Assembly (NCBI GenBank): GCA_936440205.1
Contig: OW387146.1
Coordinates: 22,878,458 to 22,942,457 of the forward strand
Source: Lepidonotus clava
Taxonomy: Eukaryota > Annelida > Polychaeta > Phyllodocida > Polynoidae
Direction: 5' to 3'
DNA: 64,000 bases
Under the pieces are notes generated by a model. It worked only from the letters and a program-made list of their open reading frames with translations. It had not been told where the DNA came from and searched no databases. Within the stretch, counting starts at the first letter, position 1. Each line of letters opens with the position of its first letter. This document shows positions 55,033 through 64,000 of this stretch, piece after piece. Both the position numbers and the translations under genes were made by a program.

Positions 55033-55566
55033 TGTTTAGAAAGCAAGATGTACTGTCTTTCAGATTAATATTGAAGAAACCATGAACAAGTCAAAACTGA
55101 AGCCCGTTTTTATTTAGCTTGGTTGTTTAAAAAAAGAGAGAAAGAAATATTCCATCTTGTTATTGTACATAGTATTAAAGCTTTTACAACAATTTATATA
55201 TTGAAGTACTGATGTTACTCCCATGGCCAGGATCAACATTGGAAACAACTACAAGCATAGTAATGCATATATTATAACGCTTTCTGTTATAACAACTTAT
55301 CATAGGAGGATACAACCCACTTTTTTTTATAATCCGTGGTATGTATGGCATGAAATGCTGAAGTAAATTATGATGGTATGGGAACCCATCAGATTTTCAA
55401 TGCAGGTGAACCACAGACGATTATCAGAACCTAAATCCCAAGTCATGATGGATTTGGATCATGAAATAGTGAAACATATAGTTACCTTGTGCTTCCTATG
55501 TCCTGGTATATTGTGAGATGTTTTCTTCTGTACTCTGCCAGAATTTAGATATGTTTACATGTAGCC

Positions 55567-56261
55567 GTGCCAAACTTTTTTGGAGTGGTGGTACTCAGAC
55601 AAACATATAAACACCATAAACATTGAGATACACCTTACTGAAAAAAAATACATGCATGACCTCACAACTGGGACTCCGGTCATGCTCTCTGAACAGAGAA
55701 CGATATCCTTGTCAAACTAGATCAAAGCGTGAGAGTTCACCCAATTACAATTATCCTTCTGGGCTGAAAATCCCAGGATCTATAGATTAAAATATATGTT
55801 TTTGAATTGTTCACAGAATTAAAATGAGCCTAGTAGAATAGCTACGAATTCTTTTAATGTTATTGAATCTAAGGCTTGTGAATGCTGTATCAGTTATGAA
55901 ATGGTATGTGAGATGAGCTATTACACACCAATAATAATTGTATTTTATTGTTCCAATCTAATTCTCATGAAGCAAGTAAAACCCAACGACATGTCAATTC
56001 ACCTATCTATACCAACTGAATAAATCAACACTTATGTCCAACAGCCTTTGTTTAACTTTGATATAGATTCAACGTATTTATTTTATTCATCTTTCACACC
56101 AAAAACATTTATATGTTGTTCCGAGTCATGGGTACAGCCATGTTAATTGTGACGACATACCTTTAAGCTTATTATCACCTCAGGCAGAGGTTACACAACT
56201 GAGTTTGGAATGGTTGGGTGGTTATTAGTTGCTTTACACCCTAATTAGCTGTCAGGGTCAT
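55567..56261. other. Intergenic, nothing recognised
   Basis: No gene or clear repeat seen. Confidence 0.4.
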
Positions 56262-56405
56262 ATCAAGGTTGGTGACATCATATCTAAGAGAAGGTAGAGA
56301 CCATGACCTACATCTTTACCGAGGCAGGTGTTCTTTAATGTGCAGGGTCCCATGAACAGGGCCATACACATAACAGGCGGCCTGATCATTGACACAGGGG
56401 GATAT
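56262..56405 (-). mobile_element. SINE family 2 body fragment
   Basis: Shares GGTAGAGACCATGACCTACA, CTTTACCGAGGCAGGTGTTC, GTCCCATGAACAGGGC and GATCATTGACACAGGG with the SINE at 61,240-61,494, in the same orientation. The tRNA-like head is missing. Confidence 0.6.
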
Positions 56406-57045
56406 GCACAAAGGTGTGTGTGTATATAATTATATATATATATAAATACATATACGTATATAATAGACCGAATGCCAGTAAGCACCATGCAGTGAATTAT
56501 GGCGTGAGACACCTTCCAAAAAATTGACTTACCGTCCATAGGCTCAATGCTTAAGAATTAGTTTTTGTTTCCCTGTATCTTTTATAATCAGTTCCCACAG
56601 ATAAGGTGGATTGTTTAGTAAGCATGGGCCCTGTGCTTTAACATACTAATAAATCAGTTATTCTAAGTTATGAGAAATGACTAAGAAAACAAATGTTTTC
56701 TGCCACCTCTGGGAATAGGTGCCCACAGAAAGTCAACATTTACTCGCGCATGTGCGCCAATTGGCAAACGGACTATAGTAGTGTGATGAATTAAAGGAAT
56801 CAATTCAGTATTTTGGCACGAGTCCTTGCAACCGAACTATAAAGAATAATACAAGTAGACGATCCTGCAGGTTAGCCTTGATCAGGGTGTATGCTGGGTA
56901 ATATGTCGACAAATCACAAGGCTTTAGCATAGGAATTTTCATTAATGGGAGAAAATTACAGGTGGTTTCGGCCAAAATGGGATGAAAAGAGTTCAGTTCA
57001 ATAGCAATAATGGAACATGTACAATTTCTTGTTAAACCCCATAAC
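56406..57045. other. Intergenic, nothing recognised
   Basis: A (TA)n run occurs near 56,430; no gene is supported. Confidence 0.4.
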
Positions 57046-57815
57046 ACTAGAGAGTTTTTGCAACCCACACGGATCTCCGTGCCCCGTCCGTATCCCGATG
57101 AGTTTGATTGGACCAGTTGGTATAGGTGGCAGCTACCCAAATAGTTTGGTCCTACTATTATAGTGAGTGTTATTATTGCTTTGGCATTGGCTTGGGAATC
57201 TAAAAGAACCACCCACTCAGACCATGTTACATAAGCAATTCTAAGCTATTTCTGGTGAGCAGAGAGGTAGATCCGTAGGGGCACTGTGATCACCAGAACC
57301 AGGTCTGAGGCCTCCCCTATCACAGAAATAGATTTTCCTAATGAAACATTATGTTTTTCTTTATCAACTGTCTCCTTCCTATAATGAATACATATGCACA
57401 TTCATTAAATGTTAACAAGAGAATAGCCTTTTTCTTATTTGGGACACAAATTAATTGTAAGCAATGGGTAGGAGATCCGTATACATGTGTGTCCCTGATC
57501 AGTAGACCCACAGGTGAGGGCGGCAGACCATGACCAAGGGCCAGTGAGGTCTGCTCTCCCTGATACATTGGTATTTATCAAAAAATACTCACTCACAAAA
57601 TCAAATTATGATATTGTGCTTTCTTATTCAATTGATATGAAACACAATAATGTTTCTTAAAAGTCACATTTCTGATGAATTTAAATGAGGGAGGATGATA
57701 TTCAGATTTTTTTCTCAATAATCATTATTATGCATGGGGACCATTCATCTAGATCCCAGCAAATCCGTATCGGGAACGGGGGTACACAATTGGGGCAGGT
57801 TGCAAAAACTCTCTA
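57046..57815. repeat. Inverted repeat pair with AGAGAGTTTTTGCAACC
   Basis: AGAGAGTTTTTGCAACCCAC, then GCCCCGTCCGTATCCCG at 57,051-57,104, is inverted at 57,764-57,814 (CGTATCGGGAACGGGGGTAC, then GGTTGCAAAAACTCTCT). The arms are about 50 bases, 650 apart. It may be a larger non-autonomous element. Confidence 0.55.
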
Positions 57816-60344
57816 CTGTTGTACTCAGATGATACGGATACAGACTATAGGGATGGTAAAGGCTGTATAACACAGCACAACTTGAGCTGTGACAATGTTT
57901 AAGAGAACTCACAAATATTAGAGATACCATTATGTTACACATTATGTGAAGTACTCCAAATTGCCATTTTTTAACAATTATATCACTTCTGTATGCAAAT
58001 TGTCTGTAATATCACCATATTGCCCTGATATCACAGGCCTAGTTGTATAGCATTGTAATGCTTTATGTTACATTGATGCATTAGATAACTTTTAAAACAG
58101 AATGTATCTCTTATAGCACTTGTAATTTAGAAATTACAAAGATATTCCATTATGAGTGGATAACAAGGATAAGGCAGGGATCAACAATGCTATTATTGCC
58201 ACAGTTTCCTAAATCTGTTTGAAATATAACAATTATCTCTGACTTCTAAATAAACCATTCATTCATTACCAACTTTTAACCAATATTTATTACACAGAGG
58301 ATATGTTGACCCCAAAATACATTTATATGTACATAAAAATACATAATTTATGAAGAACATCGATTCGCATTTTGTTAAATCATGCATTACTGAGTTATAA
58401 AGGGCCATGCAGGGACAGATCCAGGAGGGGGTCCAGGGGGTCCTAAACCAACCCCCTTCTTTTATTTCTTTTGGCGAGGACTTAAACTTGACAACGAGAA
58501 CAAATTATCTGCATGTGTGTACATGTGCTGTTTTTAGTCTGCTTCACTTCATAACCCCGATCACGCTGTAATATAGCCCCTGTTATCATCCAGTATAAAA
58601 TATATACTTGATTGGACTGAATACACATGAACAAAGTACACCTAAAGTACTTTGGGTCAGGAGGACTACATCTGGTATCACTGGAGATGAACCAAAACAA
58701 ACATTATCTTAGTCATATTTCGGAGCAACACATTGAAGCACCAGTTTCTGAACACAGAAGGACAGAATCTTTAAGGTAAAAGTTGGTTACATTTTTGTTT
58801 TCTGTTATGTTCTTTGTGTGTGCATTGTTTCATAATGAACTAGATATACCAGTGAAGGTATTGGACAGCTTTATTTTCTCTGCCTTAATTGTTACATACG
58901 ACATGGTAGCATTTTCTACCTCACATATGATATATAAACTGGTTTACAATATTTGTTTGTAGCGAACATGTACAAAGCACAGCAGTTCAAATAAGTTCAT
59001 TTATCACATAATCTTTTCAGGTTTGTGATAGGCTTTAAATTGACCCAATTCGGCCATAGTTTCCTGTATTTCCAACGTTTTCTGACATTTTTCTGATGTT
59101 TTTGTATTATACCTATAGTACCAATCATTGTATGAAATTAAAGCTCAGCAGACTTTTGAAAACCTTTAATTCCAATGAAGTGCTGGAAATTGCTTAGACA
59201 TTTTTGGAAATTCCTGGGGAAATGGAGCATGTCATGGACAAACTCTGTATTGTCTACAGGGTTAAAAATGCCAAATTGTTGATTTTGGAACAAGAGAGAT
59301 GTAAGAAAAGCTCTCACTAGAGCATTGAAAAGGACTTAGTAGGCTGACTAAGGTCAAAAAGCATCAAGGGCAACTTAAGTTAATCGTTGAGGCCAACTGA
59401 ACACCCCTAAAATCAAACATGTCTGATGTTTTTGGTGTTAGTCTTCTCACTAAACTCTAAAAATGGGTGTTGTTGTCCGGCAAACTGGCACCACCCTGAT
59501 GATTAACTTTTATTTCCTCACTGTATGCTTTATGTAGTCATTTGGGAACAGACTACATACAATTGTTTTCAGAAGATGAAATTGTATTTAAGACTGACAA
59601 ACATAATGGAAGGAAACACAGTATGAGTCTGTTTATCATAGGTACTAACATATGGTACTAACAAATGTATATGTTCAAATCAAAGCTTAAACTCATGTTT
59701 AAATACTAAGCGGAGGTATTATGAATCAATAATGGTTTATCCTTTATATACCACCATTATTATATCATATGTTGTATTTTTGTCATCAGAGGAACATGTG
59801 GTTACCCTGATTGATGATGAATGAATGAATAAAAAACATGATAAAGCTAATAAAGGGGAAGTTAAAAGGAACCAAATAGAATAATGCAGAATAGAATAAC
59901 TGAAGAATTCATAAATGTTTCATAAAAATTTGGATTGCTCCAGTATTCCATCTTGATCAGTCATAAAAAGAATTGATGACCCACTTTTAGACAAAGCCCA
60001 AGTCTTTTAGACAAAGCCCAAATCACCACTAAATGAGTCCTGCAAAGGCTGTAGTGAATATAAAGGAGGTTCAAAGCCCATCTCCAGCAACAACAACCCA
60101 TACAACTAGGTTTGTGGCCCAGCCTAGTAGATAGGCTGGTAATTCAAATATAGCCAGACAGTTTTGCAGTTAACACAGGTAAATCTATTTCATAGGTAAT
60201 GATTGCCGCTGCTTTGGTCACCAAAAGTAACTTGACACCCATTGCTTCAACCAGTAAAAAACAGTAGAACTGAAGGCACCTATAGTATTGCAAGAGTCAC
60301 TTAGTAAGTAATATATTATTACAGAATGTATTTCTTTATTATAG
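57816..60344. other. Long intergenic stretch upstream of the SLC16-like gene
   Basis: No gene found. A hAT-like left end (CAGGGACAGATCCAGGAGGG) lies at 58,411 with no clear partner. Around 59,034-59,265 there is a highly diverged relative of the piggyBac-like MITE (CAATTCGGCCATAGTTTCC, TTCCTGGGGAAATGG). At 59,983-60,024 TTTTAGACAAAGCCCAA is directly duplicated. Confidence 0.4.
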
Positions 60345-60353
60345 GTTGTAGAA

Positions 60354-61026
60354 ATGGAGAACAAAAGCAGTACTGTCCTCTGTAGGCTCCATACAATGCT
60401 ACTGCTCATTGCCAGCTGTACTATCATGTTCATCAGGCCATTAAGTCACACAGTGATTGGCATATTTATCGTTGAGTTTCATGAATACTTCCACTCATCA
60501 ACGATTGAGCAACTGTCATGGCTAAGTGCATGTCATCTTGGAGTCACAACAGTAGTTTCATGTATGTAAATCTATTTTCCTTTCAAACTTGGCTGTTGGT
60601 AGATCTTTGCAAGCTTTGTTCTTCTAAGCTTTATCCTCATGAGCTGTTTTTTCATATTAACATAAGAAGGTTGATGTACTTCAAATTTCATATAGTGAAG
60701 AACAAATGAAATTCAATATAAAGTTTTGCAAACTAAATATATATGATATAGTATATATGTACAGAAAATATTTAGCAAGACATGGTATAATGTTCTGAAA
60801 AATGCTCTTTGGTAGTGATACCAAGAGTAAGGTTTTATTTTCCTGCATGTGTATTCAAACAATAGCAAATTTTGATTCTCAGCATTCCTTGTTGGATTTC
60901 TTGTAAACCACATTGGTGCACCCATTACACTTGGAGTGAGTGTTGTCATAGGATCTGCTGGCTTGATCATCACATCACTTGCAAGTTCTCTACCAATTAT
61001 TTTCATTGGGTATGGAGTCATGGCAG
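60354..61026 (+). CDS. SLC16 (monocarboxylate transporter)-like gene, first two coding exons
   Basis: Predicted plasma-membrane solute transporter of the major facilitator superfamily; only the N-terminal part is in the window. The acceptor TTCTTTATTATAG (60,344) opens an exon with ATG at 60,354. Coding runs to 60,561 (donor TTTCAT|GTATGT). Intron, then acceptor TTTTGATTCTCAG (60,882) and exon 60,883-61,026 (144 bases) ending GCAG|GTAATG. The phases join (1 base carried). The product reads TVIGIFIVEFHEYF, STIEQLSWLSACHLGVT, then FLVGFLVNHIGAPITLGVSV and GSAGLIITSLASSLPIIFIG, matching helices 1-4 of SLC16 proteins (F.E....F......SW......G; the second exon of many family genes is also 144 bases). 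The usual D-G-G-W-G-W motif before helix 1 is absent. Later exons should lie beyond position 64,000. Confidence 0.75.
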
Positions 61027-61239
61027 GTAATGTATTTTCTCTTATGTTGTATTTGCATTCTCACTAAAATCTACCAGGTTGGGGATAAAAACAGGAATAC
61101 AGGAACTTCCCGTATTGTCAGTATGTCCAGGTTAAAGGGACTTTGGATAAAGCCAGACTGACCTGTTCAGTTGGTCTGAGTGTTGTTTGTTGGTTTTAAC
61201 TGCCAGACTCAGTGGTTCTAGAGCACTAGGAGGTTTCAC
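61027..61239. other. Start of presumed SLC16-like intron 2
   Basis: No further exon recognised. Confidence 0.4.
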
Positions 61240-61494
61240 CCTTGCTCCTGATCAAATCTATGAGGAAGTAGAGACCATACCCCTACGCTTTTACCAAGGC
61301 AGGTTGTCTTTTATATAGTCCCATGGGTAGGGCACCACATACAATGGCTGATAGCACTAGGTCATTGATAAACCTGTCGTTGATCACAGGGAGAATGTCT
61401 AATACCACAGCAGCGGGACAGAGACTTGAACCGCCAACCTTTTGGTGACGAAGCCAACACACTACCATTGCACCACTGCACCACTAGAACACCC
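61240..61494 (-). mobile_element. tRNA-derived SINE, family 2
   Basis: On the minus strand the head reads GTGCAATGGTAGTGTGTTGG (A-box region), then GGCGGTTCAAGTCTCTGTCC (B box GGTTCAAGTCT). It is followed by a body with AGACATTCTCCCTGTGATC and GCCTTGGTAAAAGCG. Different from SINE family 1 but sharing the tRNA-derived plan. Confidence 0.75.
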
Positions 61495-61599
61495 TTATTT
61501 TTTTTATTTTAATTTGTCAAATGATCTTCCGTGTAGGTGATACATATATATATAATAATAAGTCCAAATGTTAGTGGTTAAGTTGGTCGTTTTCTTTGT

Positions 61600-63860
61600 T
61601 AAGGAACGTACCATAATAGTCAGTGTGATGATACATAACACACAAGAAATAAATGACCATTAGTGCTATGTTTAGCACTTTAGTCACAGCCTAAGTGATA
61701 TAATATTCAACCCATTTCTTCACAAGGGACTTAAACTGCGTCAAGTTTTCAGCCTGTTGTATATTTGCAGGTAACTGATTCCATGCAGTAGCCCCTACAT
61801 AGTATGGGCTCCTACAATAAACATATAAATCCACCTTGTCTAAAACAAAGGTAGCTTTCGTTAAGCAACGTGTGGCCCTAGTTGACTTGACCATCCAGAC
61901 ATTTTTGTTTTTATATCTATACAGGATCGACAGGGTATGCACAAGTCGTCTGCTGCATAATAGACGTATTTTTTCATAAGTCATGCAATTCAGATATTCG
62001 AATTTGTCTAGGATCTATATAATTCATACAAATTCTTAGTCCTTGGTTTTGCATCCGCTGTAGTTTTTCCAGGTCATGGGTACACAAATAATAATAATAA
62101 TGAGTCTGCATATCCACCATTGGTAGGACCATCTGTTTATAAACCAGTACTCTAGTCGTTGTACTAAGAAATCTCTTCATGTTTGACATTTTAAAAATTC
62201 GATGGGCAAAGTTCTTTTTACATGTGCAAAATGATCTTTCATGGTGAGCCATTCATCAAATATTACTCCCAAATATGTATAATTGGTACAAGTCGATAGT
62301 ACATGCAGTGCCTTGTACATGTATTTCAATAGAAGTCCAACCAGTCCTTTTTAACATTGACCTAGTGCCATAGCAGCATACCTTTGATTTTTTTGTTTTA
62401 ATACATACTCTGTTATTTGCACACCATCTACTCACCTTACCCAATATCGGTTGCAACACATTTTGTAGGGTTTCTATTGATTTACCTGATGCGAAAAATA
62501 CCACATCGTCTGCATATAAAAGGATATTAACATCAGAGTTCTTTATTAGGTTGGCTATTTCATTAAAATATATCAGAAGCAATGTTGGTCCTAAAACAGA
62601 CCCTTGAGGAACGCCAGTTGTTGGTTTCGCCTGACTAGATGATTTATTGTTAGATATTGTGATTATACTTCTATTTGAAAGGTAGCTATTAATCCAGTTG
62701 ACTGTTTTAACATTAAGCCCTATAGATTTTAGTGTACCATAAGCAGTTGGTGGTCTAGTGTATCAAACGCCATAGCCATGTCAAGATAGACTGATATCAC
62801 ATATTGTGTTTGTTTACGTTTTCAGAGAGAAATTTTGAATATTCAAAAATGGCTTGTACAGTTGACTTATTTTTCATAAAACCATGTTGATACTCTGATA
62901 TAATATTATGCTCATCTAAATGGTACATTAGATGTGAGTGACAAAGCTTTTCAGCTATTTTCCCGGGAAGGGATAATATTGAAATGGGTCTGTAATGGTT
63001 GCTTTTGCCCTATCACCTTGTTTTGGTAGCGGGGAAATATTTGCCACTGCCAAAGCATCAGGAAAAATACCCATCTTAAAAGAACATACAATCATGTGTG
63101 TTAACCCTAGATGTTTAAGGCCTGATGATTTATAAATATCAATCTCTTTTACTATGTCCAATACGTATTTTGGTGTTATTTCAATTTTGTCAAGTTGATA
63201 AGGATAAATAGGAGTAGGATCATATATTAATCCCGATTCGTCTTTGTCCTGCTCATGCTGCATGCTGCATGCAAGTCAATGAGGTTTTAGGACCTATATT
63301 TGCAAAATAGTTATTTAAAAAAATTGCATTATCTCCATCAGGTATGTCTATGCCATCATCACTACGTAATGTAACTGATGAAATGTTTTTGACATTATTC
63401 CCTATTGTTTCATTCAAATGCCTCAAAAAAGTTTTGGGTTCGAACTATTATCATCTAAGTTTCTCATAACAAAGTCTTCACGGGCTTTCCGAATCATAAT
63501 GTTGATTTGTTTTTTGACCTTCCTAGTTGTGTCTGGTTATTATTGCCTCGAATCAATGGTCTACATAAACCAGTACGATCATTGATAAACTCAATGATCT
63601 CATGCGTCATCCAAGGCGCATTGTCTTTGCGGATCTGTATTATTTTAAGGGGACACATTATTCTAAGTTTATCACAGACAACATAATGATTATATTCCCA
63701 CATTTCATTTGGGTTTGTTAACATGTAGAATTTATCCCATTCCTCCTTCTCCAATAGGGTAGTAAAGGTTTCCTTACAGTAATGTCTATAAGTTCGACTT
63801 AGTACTTTTTCAAAGGTCTTTAGGCTGATTGATATTCCCTGCCTTATCATTGTTGCCTCT
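61600..63860 (-). mobile_element. LINE (CR1/Jockey-like), 5'-truncated and degenerate
   Basis: Reads on the minus strand. From 5': APWMTHEIIEFINDR (about 63,620) and NPKTFLRHLNETIGN (about 63,420), the region linking endonuclease to reverse transcriptase. Then LPKQGDRAK (about 63,010), QHGFMKNKSTVQ (about 62,880), GVPQGSVLGPTLLL (62,590-62,625) and the catalytic YADD (about 62,515), KLQRMQNQGLRICMNYI (about 62,040) and the C-terminal YYVGATAWNQLPANIQQAEN (about 61,790) typical of CR1/Jockey-type elements. At least four frame changes separate these pieces, and a stop is seen between the fingers and palm regions. The apurinic endonuclease domain is absent. It is inactive and lies in the presumed intron of the SLC16-like gene. 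Confidence 0.85.
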
Positions 63861-64000
63861 GACCACCCCTGGGCCAGCCCTTGTCCATGTTACTGGGGCA
63901 GAGTACCTATAATTAGCCCTACCAAGGGAGTGTGGCAGGCCTCACGATGGTTATATAACTCAGCCCCCACCTGCTCCTCCCACCTGGTCCAGTCACACAG
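63861..64000. other. Window edge, nothing recognised
   Basis: GC-richer than the LINE, with no similarity noticed to other parts of the window. Confidence 0.35.

Larger units (their letters stand above)
51804..55566. repeat. Tandem segmental duplication, unit C
   Basis: Contains gene C. Its upstream flank is recognisable again at 55,379-55,560 (CATCAGATTTTCAATGCAGG, ATATAGTTACCTTGTGCTTCC), matching 44,790-44,950 and 39,240-39,410. The intervening sequence is taken up by an LTR-like block and a MITE. Confidence 0.7.

Noticed and set aside
61400-61494. Possible tRNA gene on the minus strand
   Set aside because: tRNA-like head of SINE family 2, with a shared body at 56,262.

Overview
This window reads as nuclear DNA of an animal, probably a marine invertebrate deuterostome such as an echinoderm or hemichordate. 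The case rests on AT-rich, intron-bearing sequence, a Ly6/uPAR gene, a GT92 glycosyltransferase, SLC16-like and SLC35G-like transporters, a CR1/Jockey-like LINE, tRNA-derived SINEs and a dense load of small inverted-repeat (MITE-like) elements. The species cannot be fixed from sequence alone.

Layout. 1-11,900: no host gene seen; MITE-like elements, low-complexity runs, a degenerate copy of the 3' tail of the zinc-finger gene (4455-4905) and an old, broken LTR retrotransposon (8501-11410). 12,013-15,207: a large C2H2 zinc-finger gene with a proline-rich 23-residue repeat and a glutamine/threonine-rich 28-residue repeat. 18,125-21,828: a complete three-exon Ly6/uPAR (three-finger) gene. Its first intron holds seven extra copies of the 3' splice site plus the start of exon 2, spaced about 134 bp apart. 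22,000-30,400: repeats, including a 39-bp minisatellite, SINE pieces, GTAT tetranucleotide arrays and a nest of three palindromes. 30,431-33,877: a GT92 glycosyltransferase with a huge Gln/Pro/Met tract and a C-terminal membrane helix.

36,800-55,570: a tandem triplication. Each unit carries an intronless EamA/DMT (SLC35G-like) transporter gene on the minus strand plus several kilobases of upstream flank. The first and third genes look intact; the middle one is a truncated pseudogene. Aligning the units by eye reveals filled and empty sites for many insertions: piggyBac-like MITEs at TTAA, hAT-like MITEs, and LTR-like and GC-rich blocks.

60,345-64,000: the first two coding exons of an SLC16 (monocarboxylate transporter)-like gene, then a SINE and a 5'-truncated LINE, both on the minus strand, probably in its next intron.

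The genes do not form a pathway. The main story is local duplication at several scales (codons, exon fragments, whole genes) and heavy mobile-element traffic. The most unusual feature is the exon-2 acceptor array inside the Ly6 gene.
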